Assembly (NCBI GenBank): GCA_036378955.1
Contig: DASUVM010000004.1
Coordinates: forward strand, 1 to 64,000
Reading direction: 5' to 3'
Source: DASUVM01 sp036378955
Lineage (GTDB): Bacteria; Patescibacteriota; Saccharimonadia; Saccharimonadales; Saccharimonadaceae
DNA length: 64,000 nucleotides
The translations under genes were made by a program, and so were the position numbers. Of the stretch, positions 17,011 to 26,424 are shown piece after piece; the stretch's first letter is position 1; every line of letters begins with the position of its first letter. The notes beneath the pieces are model-generated. The model did not search any database. It was not told the origin of the DNA and saw only the letters and a program-made list of their open reading frames with translations.

Positions 17011-17709
17011 ATGCCAATCTTGTTGAGTGCAGACGACGCCGCAACCAACCTGGTCTTCCGAACCGACAACACCCCTTCAGGAATGTTTACCCATCTCGTG
17101 AATGCGGTCAAAGCAAAGGCTGACCTGTGTGATCCGCTGGCGCCGATCCTGGAAGAAAGTGAGAGGCTCGCCAGTGACGAGCGATACCAGCAAGAGCTAT
17201 CGTGGCTGATGACTCATGCACCTATCGACGGCAGTGTCTTTCCGGAATGGCTACGGCATGTCAAGCACCGCCTACAGCTGAGGGGCTGGCTAGCAAACAT
17301 CAACCAGTTGGCAGATCAGCTCGTCAGAAAGAATTACATACAGGGGTGGCACCAGCCTCACTCTGTATTCTGGCTTCAGTTCGCACCAGTCAGCCACGCC
17401 AACGAAACCTACCACCCTTTGCGAATAGATGCACCTCAGTGGATGCTGTTCGTGCAGAGCGTCATGTTGGAGCACTGGTTCGGTACGCTCTCAGGCCAGT
17501 ACTCGCAGCCAGCGACAGCACACTACTGCAAAGCACTGCAAGCAGGAGTCTTGGAAAGGCTTACCGGCTTCTACCCAATGCTCGGTGAGCTCGGCGTCGA
17601 CGGGGAGTACAGCATTCCCTTCAACAAGCCTGTGTGGCAACACAACATTGAAGCCGCTGCCCGTCGCTATGGCGACTGGCTCGAGCGACAGCAGCGCAGG
17701 GCAGGATAG
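17011..17709 (+). CDS. hypothetical protein (232 aa) under a consensus promoter
   Basis: Start at the ATG at 17011 with CTGGAG upstream; the longer frame from 16909 would include the promoter. The product is soluble, Trp- and His-rich and largely helical, with motifs SYPTL-like absent and stretches such as LRHVKHRLQLRGWLANI and VWQHNIEAAARRYGDWLE. I recognise no family. The perfect promoter predicts high expression. A bidirectional hairpin at 17720-17754 follows. Confidence 0.7.
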   Translation: MPILLSADDAATNLVFRTDNTPSGMFTHLVNAVKAKADLCDPLAPILEESERLASDERYQQELSWLMTHAPIDGSVFPEWLRHVKHRLQLRGWLANINQLADQLVRKNYIQGWHQPHSVFWLQFAPVSHANETYHPLRIDAPQWMLFVQSVMLEHWFGTLSGQYSQPATAHYCKALQAGVLERLTGFYPMLGELGVDGEYSIPFNKPVWQHNIEAAARRYGDWLERQQRRAG

Positions 17710-17719
17710 GTTGGTAGTG

Positions 17720-17754
17720 CAAAGGTGGCCGGAGGAGATCCCCGGCCACCTTTG
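17720..17754. terminator. hairpin between convergent genes
   Basis: Perfect 13-bp stem CAAAGGTGGCCGG / CCGGCCACCTTTG with a 9-nt loop between two convergent genes. Confidence 0.7.
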
Positions 17755-17774
17755 TCATATCTTTAGCTTCTATT

Positions 17775-18260
17775 TTATTTTGTATCAATTTTAGCGTAAC
17801 TGAGGCGTTTTATGACCTGCCACTCGCGGGTTTGAGGCTTAAATTCTAAAAGTTCGCCGCCAATACGGGCAACGCTCAGCAGAGCCGGCGTATACGGCAC
17901 CAGAGTACGATAATAGCGTAAATCTTCGCTGTTATTGGTAATGTGCTTGCCCGGGAACACCTGCTTGAACTTTTCAATCGCTTTATCGTCAAAATATGAT
18001 GCTACACCAGCCGGTGGGATACATTCTTCAGCTTCAATACCCATCTTGCGGGCCATTTTCATCACATCGCCAAGCGTCATTTCACTGGCCGAGCGAATCA
18101 AAGCATACACACCACCACCTTTAATTTTAAAAATGCTGGCATGCGAGGCGGGCCCGACCTGAATGTCACGCACGATCATTTTTGTAATATCAATACGTCT
18201 ATTAAAGTTTTCACGCACCGAGGCCTCAACGGCTAGATCGGTAAAAAAATCAGAGTTCAT
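17775..18260 (-). CDS. hypothetical protein (161 aa)
   Basis: Start at the ATG at 18260: TACAAT lies about 9 nt upstream inside the longer frame, implying a near-leaderless mRNA. The product has an N-terminal helical segment and a mixed alpha/beta body with HASIFKIKGGGVYALIRSAS. No membrane segment or known motif. A cytoplasmic protein of unknown role. Confidence 0.6.
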   Translation of the reverse strand: MNSDFFTDLAVEASVRENFNRRIDITKMIVRDIQVGPASHASIFKIKGGGVYALIRSASEMTLGDVMKMARKMGIEAEECIPPAGVASYFDDKAIEKFKQVFPGKHITNNSEDLRYYRTLVPYTPALLSVARIGGELLEFKPQTREWQVIKRLSYAKIDTK

Positions 18261-18414
18261 ACTACGGCTATTGTAGCGCAGATATTGTTTAGATAACAGA
18301 TTAGCTCTACTGAACAAGTTTTTTCTTCACGCAAACCAAAAATAGCAACTTGCATTACTGTACTTATCGTTATATAGTGAGCTAACTCCATACTATACGA
18401 AGCCGGAGGTCACT

Positions 18415-18744
18415 GTGGATGCCGTGAAACGACTGTACGCACGCTATTTCACACAAGAGGGGAGGTGTAGTAGAAGCATAGTTGAGGATGTTATCAGCCG
18501 ATACGATGCACCGCGCAGGCCGCTGCGAGCAGGCCAGAGCTTAAGCGGCAAAATCGAGCACTCACACGGTTCAGACGGCAGCTTTTCAGAGATAAGATAC
18601 CGCCTTTTTACTCACTACTGCATGCTGCCGGGCTATCACCACTGCATCAGCGTCAATGTCATGCTGGAAGGAGAGAGCACATCTATCGCCACCCTGCTTT
18701 TCGATGCTGCTACCGGAACCCACCTAAAAACCCTTTGGCCATAG
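18415..18744 (+). CDS. hypothetical protein (109 aa)
   Basis: GTG start with CCGGAGGTC upstream. Small soluble protein, possibly one beta-rich domain in the second half (EIRYRLFTHYCML; HCISVNVMLEGE). No family recognised. Followed by a 13-bp hairpin. Confidence 0.6.
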   Translation: MDAVKRLYARYFTQEGRCSRSIVEDVISRYDAPRRPLRAGQSLSGKIEHSHGSDGSFSEIRYRLFTHYCMLPGYHHCISVNVMLEGESTSIATLLFDAATGTHLKTLWP

Positions 18745-18751
18745 CACGGAG

Positions 18752-18785
18752 AAGCCCACTGTCGTTGCAGTACGACAGTGGGCTT
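18752..18785. terminator. long hairpin between convergent genes
   Basis: Perfect 13-bp stem AAGCCCACTGTCG / CGACAGTGGGCTT, without a U-tract, between the 109-aa gene and the convergent ABC exporter genes. Confidence 0.65.
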
Positions 18786-18814
18786 ACTCATGCGCCTCCC
18801 ATCGCGGTGACAAC

Positions 18815-19624
18815 TTACTTTGTCGTTTTGTTGGCAAATAACCGAACCGCAATAGGGAAGGCAACTATCAAAATACCAAGGCACCAGACAACCGCCCACC
18901 AGCCGTGATTGCCAATTGGTGTGCCAATAAGCAGGCCTCGCACCGCTTCAATCACGTGTGTCATCGGCTGGTTTTCGGCAAAAGCACGAATGCCAGGCGA
19001 CATGGTAGCGAGCGGCACAAAGGCGCTACTGGCAAATGTCATCGGAAAGATGATGATAAACGTTAACCACTGCACGGCTTCAACGCTTTTGGCAAGCAGT
19101 CCCAAAATAGCTGAAAGCCACGAAACCGCAAAGGTAAACAGGGCAAGAATACCAAAAACGAGCAGCCAGTCTACAAAACTGGCTTCTGGCCGAAAGCCAA
19201 CAATTAGCGCCACAATAATCATGACGATAGCCGAGGCAAAGTTGCGTACAATATCAGCGGTAATATGCCCAACTAATACACCTGAAGCCGCCATTGGTAA
19301 TGACTTAAATCGTTCAATAATGCCGCGCTGCATATCGTTTGCCACTTCAAAGGCTGTCATGGTGGCGCCAAAAGCAACGGTTTGCACTAAAATACCAGCA
19401 ATTAAATAGTTGACATAGCTTACACCGCCAGTGTTAATAGCCCCTCCAAACACAAACACGAACAAAAGCGTGAACATAATTGGCTGAAATAGCGTGCCAA
19501 GCAGTTGGTCAGGGCTTTTAATAATGTGCAGCAAGCTGCGCTTAATTAAAACGCCGTAGTCACTCAATACATTCATTACTCGTGAGCGAGATCGTACCAC
19601 TGTGGTAGCAGTTGCTTGGGCCAT
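18815..19624 (-). CDS. ABC-2 type exporter permease (DrrB-like)
   Basis: 269 residues, six hydrophobic helices, with the ABC-2 region around FEVANDMQRGIIERFKSLPM that is typical of DrrB/NodJ permeases. It is translationally coupled to the ATPase gene (TAATG overlap at 19624). Together they form an exporter of the daunorubicin-resistance type; the substrate is unknown and could be a drug, lipid or polymer. Confidence 0.9.
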   Translation of the reverse strand: MAQATATTVVRSRSRVMNVLSDYGVLIKRSLLHIIKSPDQLLGTLFQPIMFTLLFVFVFGGAINTGGVSYVNYLIAGILVQTVAFGATMTAFEVANDMQRGIIERFKSLPMAASGVLVGHITADIVRNFASAIVMIIVALIVGFRPEASFVDWLLVFGILALFTFAVSWLSAILGLLAKSVEAVQWLTFIIIFPMTFASSAFVPLATMSPGIRAFAENQPMTHVIEAVRGLLIGTPIGNHGWWAVVWCLGILIVAFPIAVRLFANKTTK

Positions 19625-20595
19625 TATTTTGTCTCCTTTTCGTCAGCCTTTGATGCATCGGTTGGCTTGCCGGTAAGTTTCAAGAAAACATCGTCAAGTG
19701 TTGGTTTGTGAATTGACATGTTGTCGATGTTGATCTTGGCGTCATTCAAGCGGCCAAGCAAGTTATAGAGCTGTTTTGTGCCGTCACTTGAGCCAACGGC
19801 AACAGTGTTGCTTTCAGCTGTAACATGCATGTCTTCGCCCTTTAGCGCTTGCTGAGCCTTTTTGAAGTCGGCGCTGCTCGCCATGGTGAATTCAATGCGA
19901 TCGTTGCCGACCGTCTTTTTCAGCTCGTTAGCCGTGCCGTTGGCGACGATCTTGCCGTCGTTAATAACAGCGATTTTATCGGCTAGCTGGTCGGCCTCTT
20001 CAAGATATTGCGTCGTCAGAAGAATTGTCGTTCCTTCATTCATAAGCTTGCGAATCACATCCCACATGGCAATACGGCTACGCGGATCAAGGCCGGTAGT
20101 TGGTTCGTCTAAGAAGATAATCGGCGGTGTTGCTATCAAGCTAGCCGCAAGGTCGAGCCGGCGGCGCATACCGCCAGAATAGGTTTTTGAAGAGCGCTCA
20201 GCCGCCTTCACAAGGTCAAACTGCTCTAGCAGCTCCTGGGCGCGGCGCTTGGCATCGGCTTTTGAAAGATGATACAGCCGGCCCATCATCTCAAGGTTTT
20301 CGCGGCCGTTTAAATATTCGTCAACAGCGGCATATTGGCCAGTTAAACCAATCACATGGCGAACTTTTTCAGGATCTTCACGCACATTAATGCCTTCAAT
20401 AAACAGCTCACCCTCATCAGCCTTTAAAAGCGTGCTTAAAATTCGCACAATTGTTGTTTTGCCCGCACCATTCGGCCCCAGCAAAGCTAGCATTGAACCA
20501 CGCGGCACCTCAAGGTTAATACCCTTGAGCACCTTGAGATCTTTAAATGATTTCTTAAGGCCTTTAATAGAAACGGCCGAGGTTTGTTGTGACAT
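19624..20595 (-). CDS. ABC transporter ATPase (DrrA-like)
   Basis: 323 residues. Walker A LLGPNGAGKTTIVRIL, signature YSGGMRRRLDLAASLI, Walker B IIFLDEPTTGLDPRSR and the H-loop region LTTQYLEEADQL, followed by the C-terminal regulatory domain of the DrrA type. AGGAAT lies upstream of the ATG, and a TATAAT at about 20628-20623 gives a normal leader. First gene of a two-gene exporter operon. Confidence 0.93.
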   Translation of the reverse strand: MSQQTSAVSIKGLKKSFKDLKVLKGINLEVPRGSMLALLGPNGAGKTTIVRILSTLLKADEGELFIEGINVREDPEKVRHVIGLTGQYAAVDEYLNGRENLEMMGRLYHLSKADAKRRAQELLEQFDLVKAAERSSKTYSGGMRRRLDLAASLIATPPIIFLDEPTTGLDPRSRIAMWDVIRKLMNEGTTILLTTQYLEEADQLADKIAVINDGKIVANGTANELKKTVGNDRIEFTMASSADFKKAQQALKGEDMHVTAESNTVAVGSSDGTKQLYNLLGRLNDAKINIDNMSIHKPTLDDVFLKLTGKPTDASKADEKETK

Positions 20596-20656
20596 GTAAA
20601 AAAATTCCTGTTTGCAGTAATTATAGCTTACTTTAAGTGTTCACGAAAGTGTCGCA

Positions 20657-20693
20657 GCGGTGGATCAAGGTACTGTGTATCTTGATCCACCGC
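20657..20693 (-). terminator. 13-bp hairpin after lipoprotein gene
   Basis: GCGGTGGATCAAG / CTTGATCCACCGC, 10 bp after the stop of the lipoprotein gene. No U-tract. Confidence 0.65.
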
Positions 20694-20703
20694 CAGTTCG
20701 TCG

Positions 20704-21267
20704 CTAAATGGGGCAGGGTGCGAGTTTGACCGTCGGGTCGTCAAGCACAAAGAAATTTTCCCAGTTGAAGCCGATCACCAGATTATTGTCACCTGGCACT
20801 GGCACCGCCAGTGCACTCTCATTGGGGTTACTGAACTGCTTGCGTGCCACGGCAACACCGTACCACCCCCGGCCATCCCTCTCGGTCTGACAAACAACCG
20901 TCAGCTTGGTGGACTGGCCATCAACAACCGGCTGGGGCCAACAGTTACTCTGGTCGTCTGAGACGCCCTCCCTGTCGATAGGGCAGCCAGCTCCCGGCTC
21001 TTTGGTAAGCACTAGTCGTGCCGTGTTGCCCTGCGACAAAACACGGAAGAGCGGGAGATAGCAGTCTCCCTTTTCACCGCCAGCAGCCTCATCGTCGTTA
21101 CAGCCGGCCTCTGGGTTGCCAACCGTGTTAATAGTTGCTGTTGCTGAATGGAGTGTTGGGGCGGTAGCCTCTATCGGCGTGGTGGGCGGGGGAGCTGAGT
21201 CTCCAGCACCGCAGCCAGCAAGAGCTATAATCACTATAACGAATACCACAGCCAAAAACCTACGCAT
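20704..21267 (-). CDS. lipoprotein, hypothetical
   Basis: 187 residues from the ATG at 21267, with GAGGAAGGAG upstream. The signal peptide ends in the lipobox ALAGC, followed by a Pro/Thr-rich tether. The mature part has several Cys residues (likely disulfides) in a small extracytoplasmic domain of unknown function, ending in FNWENFFVLDDPTVKLAPCP. Located on the outer face of the membrane. Confidence 0.75.
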   Translation of the reverse strand: MRRFLAVVFVIVIIALAGCGAGDSAPPPTTPIEATAPTLHSATATINTVGNPEAGCNDDEAAGGEKGDCYLPLFRVLSQGNTARLVLTKEPGAGCPIDREGVSDDQSNCWPQPVVDGQSTKLTVVCQTERDGRGWYGVAVARKQFSNPNESALAVPVPGDNNLVIGFNWENFFVLDDPTVKLAPCPI

Positions 21268-21419
21268 TGCGCTTGCGCTCCTTCCTCGAAAAAGCGGACG
21301 AGCACTACTATAACTCATTGCCTACCGTCCATCAACACGAAAACTAGAATGCGCCTACGCTTCAATAAAACGATCTTCTCTACCTTACAATTAGCGTTTT
21401 CACTGGTATTATTAAATAC

Positions 21420-24400
21420 ATGCAATCTGAAGCATTCGCCGTGAACCGTGCTACCTTAAACGCCGCCCAAAAACAAGCGGTTGATACCATCGAGGGGCCA
21501 GTGCTGGTCATTGCCGGGCCGGGCACGGGCAAAACTCAACTCTTGAGCCTTCGTGTTGCCAATATTCTCGATAGAACCGACACCTTGCCGCAGAATATTT
21601 TGTGTCTTACCTTTACTGAGTCAGGCGCCGCCAACATGCGCGAACGCCTGACACGTTTTATCGGTAAGGCAGCCTACGATGTGCAAATTGCCACCTATCA
21701 CACCTTCGGTAGCGACTTAATTCGCCAGTTCCCTGAATATTTTACCGAAACAAACTTAGAGCGGCCGATCGATGAGCTAGGAAAGTATCAAATTATCGAG
21801 GCGATCGTTGACAATATGAGCTACTTAAACCCCCTGAAACAAACCCGCCATCACCTTGGCGATGTTATGAGCACAATCAGCGAAATAAAACGTGCACTGC
21901 TAACGCCAGCTGATCTTCGCGGCATCATCGCTGAGAACCAAGCTTTTATAAAAGCCGCACAGCCATTCATTGCCGAAGTGTTCGCAAACTTCGGGCGCAT
22001 GCCCAGCAAGCTGCCGGCTGCCATGGCATTTTTTACGCCGCTGCTAGCCATTTTTAAAACTCTCTTGCCACAGAAGCCAGTGAGCATACAGTTTGCGCCG
22101 CTTGCAAGCTTAGCGCTCGATTCACTCACCAAAGCTATACATGCCGCCGAAAGTAGCAACAGCACCAAGCCATTAACTGAGTGGAAGAACAAATGGCTCG
22201 CCAAGAATAGCGAGAATCAGTTCATCATCAAAGGTGAGCTTGAGAACCGGCGCATTACGGCACTTGCTGATGCGCTCGAAGCTTATCAATCAGCACTTGA
22301 GCAGGGCGGGTTTTACGACTTCGACGACATGATTCTGCGCTCAATTCACGCCCTTGAAGAAAATGCCGAGCTCAAATTCAGCCTGCAAGAACGCTATTTA
22401 TATCTGTTGCTCGACGAGTTTCAAGACACCAATGCCGCTCAGCTCAAATTAGTGCAATTACTCACCGATAACCCTGTTAATGAAGGCCGGCCCAATGTGC
22501 TGGCGGTTGGCGACGACGACCAAGCTATTTATGCTTTTCAGGGTGCGCAGTATTCAAATATGCTCGACTTTTACCAGATGTATCGTGATGTAAAAGCTAT
22601 TCACTTAACTAGGAACTATCGTTCTGCCACCGACATCTTACATGTTGCCCACAATGTCGTCGAACAAATCGAGGCTCGTTTGCATCACCACTTTAGCGGT
22701 ATGAACAAACTGCTGCATGCAGCCAATGCCAGCCTCAAAGCCCATGTTGCCCGGCATGAGTTTTTAAGTGAAATCGCCGAAGCTGATTGGATCGCCCATG
22801 AAATAAAAAAAATGATCGACGCCGGCACCAGCCCGAGTGAGATTGCCGTGCTCGCACCCAAACATAAATATCTTGAGCCGCTAGTACCGTATCTTAACGC
22901 GCTGAACATTCCAGTGCGCTATGAAAAACGTGAAAATATCTTAGAAGCCCCGGCCATTGCTGAGCTCACCGCCATGAGTAAGCTGGTGCTTAGCCTCGCC
23001 GAAAACGACGAAACCCAGGCCAATGCACTCTGGCCACAGGTGCTCAGCTTTGGGTTTTGGCATATACCAACAAGCACTATTTGGAAGCTCAGTTGGGCAA
23101 TTAATAAGCGCAGGGGTGAACTTAGCTGGAGCCAGGCGCTGCTTGAAGCTGAAAACTTAAAACAACCAGCCTTGCTTTTCTTAACGCTTGCCAACAAGGC
23201 TAGCACTGAGTCGCTTGAAGTAATGCTCGATCACCTCACCGGCACCACCGAGGTCACTACCAACGAACCCGATGTACCAGCTGTTCGCTCGCCGTTCAAG
23301 TCGTTTTATACCAAAAAGACAACAGCTGAAGAAAGCGACACGTTTTATCACACACTGTCGCACCTGAGCGTGCTGCGCGCTAAGCTGCGTGAGTATCAAA
23401 CCGCCAGCGATCACACTTTAACGCTGATAGATCTATTGCAGTTTATCCACACCTACAATGCCGCCGGGCAGCAGCTCATTAACACTAGCCCCTACGCCCA
23501 GGCGGCCGATGCCGTTGAGCTGATGACCGTTTATAAAGCCAAGGGGCTTGAGTTTGAGCATGTCTTTTTGCCAAGCTGCCACGACGACGTATGGGGCGAA
23601 AGCTCGCGCGGGCAAATGAACAAGCTAACGCTGCCGCCCAACCTTATGCCCATTCGTCATGCCGGCGCTGCGCCCGATGAACGGCTGCGGCTCTTCTTTG
23701 TTGCCATTACCCGTGCCAAACGAGGCCTGTATCTTACTAGTTATCTGCAAACCTTTAGCGGCAAACACACCAAACGGCTAAAATATTTAGACGAACAAGA
23801 GGCTGAAGACGGTTCATTTAAGGCAGCTACTCTGCCGGCAGGTGCCCAGACAGTCACCCACTCAGCCCATGAAGCACCCCCCCAAAAAACACTCGAGCTA
23901 AGCTGGCAGACACCGCACCTCGCGAGCCTTGACCACACAGCGCAGCGAGCACTTATTCAAAATGAATATCTACAAAATTATCGGCTCAGCCCAACTCATG
24001 TAAACAATTTTATTGATCTCGAGCATGGCGGGCCAGAAGATTTCTTTTTATACAATATTTTGCGCTTTCCGAAGGCTGAAACCACCAGCGCACTCTTTGG
24101 CAATGCCATACACGAAACGCTCGAATGGGTACAGCACCAGCTGAACGCCCGGGGTAATGTGCCAGTTATAGCCGCTATAACGGCCCATTTTGAAGCTTGC
24201 CTTAACCAAAAACCGCTCTCGGCCGATAGCCGGGCAAACGAGCTTGAACGCGGTAAGCACGCTTTAGAAAGTTACTTCGCCCACCGAAGCCAACATTTTT
24301 TACCAGGCGATCAAGCCGAGAAAAATTTCGCGGGCGAGGCCGTGTTTCTTGGCGCCGCCCACCTTGGCGGCAAAATTGACAAACTTCACATTGATAAGGC

Positions 24401-24779
24401 TCGTAAAACCATTACGGTTACCGACTATAAAACCGGTGCGAGCCACAACCGATGGGAAAGCAATGTGCGGCTTCATAAATATCGCCAGCAACTTTATTGC
24501 TATAAAATTATTATAGAGAATTCACGAAGCTTTCGTGGCTATAGCGTTGAAAAGGGTATCTTAGAGTTTATTGAGCCCGATCATACTGGCGCTATTAATA
24601 CACTCGAGCTCACCTTTACCGCCGCCGAGCTAGAACACACAAAAATGCTTTTGCAGGCAGTGTGGAAGATAGTACAACAACTAGAATTCCCCGATACATC
24701 TTCATATCCACCCACGCTCACTGGCATTAAGCAGTTTGAGTCTGACTTACTAAAGAATTTAGGCATTGACTCTATATAA
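21420..24779 (+). CDS. UvrD/Rep-family helicase with C-terminal PD-(D/E)XK nuclease
   Basis: 1119 residues. Helicase motifs in order: Q-motif region LNAAQKQAV, Walker A AGPGTGKTQ (about 32-40), motif II LLDEFQDTN, motif III VGDDDQAIYAFQG, motif IV LTRNYRS, motif V MTVYKAKGLEFEHVFLP, motif VI VAITRAKRGLYLT. The C-terminal about 270 residues are a RecB-type nuclease with GKIDKLH, TDYKTG (Asp and Lys) and a QxxxY helix. This layout matches AdnB/AddAB-like double-strand-break resection enzymes. A leaderless mRNA is predicted (TTACAA-N16-TATTAT, 7 nt before ATG). A DNA-repair role is likely. Confidence 0.93.
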   Translation: MQSEAFAVNRATLNAAQKQAVDTIEGPVLVIAGPGTGKTQLLSLRVANILDRTDTLPQNILCLTFTESGAANMRERLTRFIGKAAYDVQIATYHTFGSDLIRQFPEYFTETNLERPIDELGKYQIIEAIVDNMSYLNPLKQTRHHLGDVMSTISEIKRALLTPADLRGIIAENQAFIKAAQPFIAEVFANFGRMPSKLPAAMAFFTPLLAIFKTLLPQKPVSIQFAPLASLALDSLTKAIHAAESSNSTKPLTEWKNKWLAKNSENQFIIKGELENRRITALADALEAYQSALEQGGFYDFDDMILRSIHALEENAELKFSLQERYLYLLLDEFQDTNAAQLKLVQLLTDNPVNEGRPNVLAVGDDDQAIYAFQGAQYSNMLDFYQMYRDVKAIHLTRNYRSATDILHVAHNVVEQIEARLHHHFSGMNKLLHAANASLKAHVARHEFLSEIAEADWIAHEIKKMIDAGTSPSEIAVLAPKHKYLEPLVPYLNALNIPVRYEKRENILEAPAIAELTAMSKLVLSLAENDETQANALWPQVLSFGFWHIPTSTIWKLSWAINKRRGELSWSQALLEAENLKQPALLFLTLANKASTESLEVMLDHLTGTTEVTTNEPDVPAVRSPFKSFYTKKTTAEESDTFYHTLSHLSVLRAKLREYQTASDHTLTLIDLLQFIHTYNAAGQQLINTSPYAQAADAVELMTVYKAKGLEFEHVFLPSCHDDVWGESSRGQMNKLTLPPNLMPIRHAGAAPDERLRLFFVAITRAKRGLYLTSYLQTFSGKHTKRLKYLDEQEAEDGSFKAATLPAGAQTVTHSAHEAPPQKTLELSWQTPHLASLDHTAQRALIQNEYLQNYRLSPTHVNNFIDLEHGGPEDFFLYNILRFPKAETTSALFGNAIHETLEWVQHQLNARGNVPVIAAITAHFEACLNQKPLSADSRANELERGKHALESYFAHRSQHFLPGDQAEKNFAGEAVFLGAAHLGGKIDKLHIDKARKTITVTDYKTGASHNRWESNVRLHKYRQQLYCYKIIIENSRSFRGYSVEKGILEFIEPDHTGAINTLELTFTAAELEHTKMLLQAVWKIVQQLEFPDTSSYPPTLTGIKQFESDLLKNLGIDSI

Positions 24780-24793
24780 CCAATAGATATACT
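24766..24793 (+). promoter_or_regulatory. promoter of micro-ORF transcript
   Basis: TTGACT (24766-24771), 16-bp spacer, TATACT (24788-24793). It overlaps the 3' end of the helicase gene. Confidence 0.75.
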
Positions 24794-24880
24794 AAAAATG
24801 CTGTGTTTCTCGCACAGAACTAGGCTCGAATACGGGGCCTAGTTAGTTGCTCGTACGACCTCTAAGGGAGGTGAACTACT

Positions 24881-24943
24881 ATGTGCGTGATGCACAGCTA
24901 CTTCTTCGGTGGTGGCGACGAATGGGGCGCCGGAGGAAGTTGA
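24881..24943 (+). CDS. micro-ORF 1 (20 aa)
   Basis: ATG preceded by AAGGGAGGTG at ideal spacing. Peptide MCVMHSYFFGGGDEWGAGGS: hydrophobic start, Gly-rich acidic end. No known family. Confidence 0.4.
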   Translation: MCVMHSYFFGGGDEWGAGGS

Positions 24944-25009
24944 GAAGTAGGCGTCCTAACGGTTAGATTTTAACTTTTTGGGCGTCCTCGTTACACAAAA
25001 GAGAGAAGC

Positions 25010-25045
25010 ATGTCCCAGTTCGGCGGCAGCGAAGGCGACGACTAG
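25010..25045 (+). CDS. micro-ORF 2 (11 aa)
   Basis: ATG with GAGAGAAG upstream. Peptide MSQFGGSEGDD, acidic and Gly-rich like the end of micro-ORF 1. Confidence 0.3.
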   Translation: MSQFGGSEGDD

Positions 25046-25093
25046 TATCGTCTTCAATTAAAGCAAGGTGTGCCTAAAGTGCAAGGAGGTGAC

Positions 25094-25138
25094 ATGCTCA
25101 GGAAGCTCCGCATCCCCGACGGCGACAAAGCCGCCTAG
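25094..25138 (+). CDS. micro-ORF 3 (14 aa)
   Basis: ATG preceded by AAGGAGGTGAC, a perfect Shine-Dalgarno. Peptide MLRKLRIPDGDKAA, basic at the start. The SD strength makes translation very likely if the transcript exists. Confidence 0.45.
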   Translation: MLRKLRIPDGDKAA

Positions 25139-25263
25139 CATTAGCCGCCAGACCGCGGCAGCAAAGAGTCACTTGATAAGGCTCTTTGCTGAGGTTCCCC
25201 GACCTCTGCCAGAGGGAGTCTTTTGGCTCAAGCCTTAGGCTCCCTCTGGTGGTCGGATATTAG

Positions 25264-25321
25264 CCCGCAAGCGATGTTGCGTTTATTACGCATTTCCGCT
25301 CTGCGGGTTTTCTCATATTAG
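25264..25321 (+). terminator. terminator of micro-ORF transcript
   Basis: CCCGCA-AGCG / CGCT-TGCGGG stem with an inner TGCG/CGCA hairpin, followed by TTTT. Confidence 0.7.
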
Positions 25322-25339
25322 TGATAAAATCAATGACGA

Positions 25340-26338
25340 ATGCAAAACTTTTGGCTAGACTTACCGCGACCATGTTTTATTCTGGCGCCAATGGAGGCAG
25401 TGACCGATGTCGTGTTTCGTCATGTGGTTGTCCGTGCCGCCCGGCCTGACGTCTTTTTTACTGAGTTTGTAAACGCCGCCAGTTTTTGCAGCCCCGAGGG
25501 CAAGCATTCAACCTATTCACGCCTCGCCTTTACGTCCGACGAACAGCCAATGGTGGCTCAAATTTGGGGCACCAACCCCGAAAACTTTGCCGAAATGGCA
25601 AAAGCTCTCAAAAAACTGGGCTATGCCGGCATTGATATTAACATGGGCTGCCCAGCGCGCGATGTTATAAAAATCGGTGCCTGCTCGGCACTGATAGAAA
25701 ACCCCAGCCTCGCGGCAGAGCTCATTGCCGCCGCGAAAGAAGGCGGCTTGCCGGTGAGTGTCAAAACACGCATTGGCCTCAAAACCCGCAAAACTGAAGA
25801 ATGGCTGGGGCACCTCTTGCAGCAAGACATTTCCGCCCTGACCGTTCACGCCCGCACCCAAAAAGAAATGAGCAAAGTGCCGGCCCATTGGGAGGAGTTC
25901 GCGATTACCGCAGCCCTACGCAACCAATTTGCACCACAAACACTCATTATTGGCAACGGCGATATTAAAAATCGCCAGCATGGCGAAGCACTTATTAAGC
26001 AATATCATATTGACGGTGTCATGATTGGCCGCGGCGTTTTTACCAACCCATTTTGTTTTGAAAAACACCCGCGCGAACATAGCCGCAAAGAACTGCTTGA
26101 ACTGCTTGAGTTTCACCTTGATCTTTTTGACGCCACTGCTCGCCTCCAGTTAGGCAAGATCGGCCCCGACAATCAGCAAGCAGTGCAGGCAGAGCGAGCA
26201 TTTCAACCCTTAAAACGCTTCTTTAAAATCTATATTCGCGATTTTGCCGGTGCCAGCGAACTACGCGACAAACTCATGCACGCTAAATGCACCGACGAAG
26301 TGCGGGCAATTATCGGCTCAACCCCCGATATTTCTTAA
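25340..26338 (+). CDS. dus: tRNA-dihydrouridine synthase
   Basis: 332 residues, FMN-binding TIM barrel. Motifs LAPMEAVTDVVFRHVV at the N-terminus, INMGCPARDVIKIGACSALI (active-site Cys in GCP), LTVHARTQKEM and the flavin-phosphate site IGNGDIKN then DGVMIGRGVF. It reduces uridines in the D-loop of tRNA with NADPH. A TAAAAT 9 nt before the ATG suggests a near-leaderless mRNA. Confidence 0.93.
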   Translation: MQNFWLDLPRPCFILAPMEAVTDVVFRHVVVRAARPDVFFTEFVNAASFCSPEGKHSTYSRLAFTSDEQPMVAQIWGTNPENFAEMAKALKKLGYAGIDINMGCPARDVIKIGACSALIENPSLAAELIAAAKEGGLPVSVKTRIGLKTRKTEEWLGHLLQQDISALTVHARTQKEMSKVPAHWEEFAITAALRNQFAPQTLIIGNGDIKNRQHGEALIKQYHIDGVMIGRGVFTNPFCFEKHPREHSRKELLELLEFHLDLFDATARLQLGKIGPDNQQAVQAERAFQPLKRFFKIYIRDFAGASELRDKLMHAKCTDEVRAIIGSTPDIS

Positions 26339-26424
26339 CAATATTTCATTTTTATGTAACTTTTACTGCTTCTGGTGCATATGATAATTATGTAGCTATG
26401 CACCTACCATCAAGGAAGTGAAAC

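Larger units (their letters stand above)
24800..25321 (+). ncRNA. about 520-nt transcript with three SD-led micro-ORFs
   Basis: Bounded by the promoter at 24766-24793 and the terminator at 25264-25321. It holds a hairpin AACTAGGC/GCCTAGTT (24818-24844), three very short ORFs each behind an SD-like sequence, and further hairpins CAAAGAG/CTCTTTG and CCAGAGGGAG/CTCCCTCTGG (10 bp). The stretch 24780-25339 has no normal-sized gene. It could be a peptide operon or a regulatory RNA. Confidence 0.5.
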
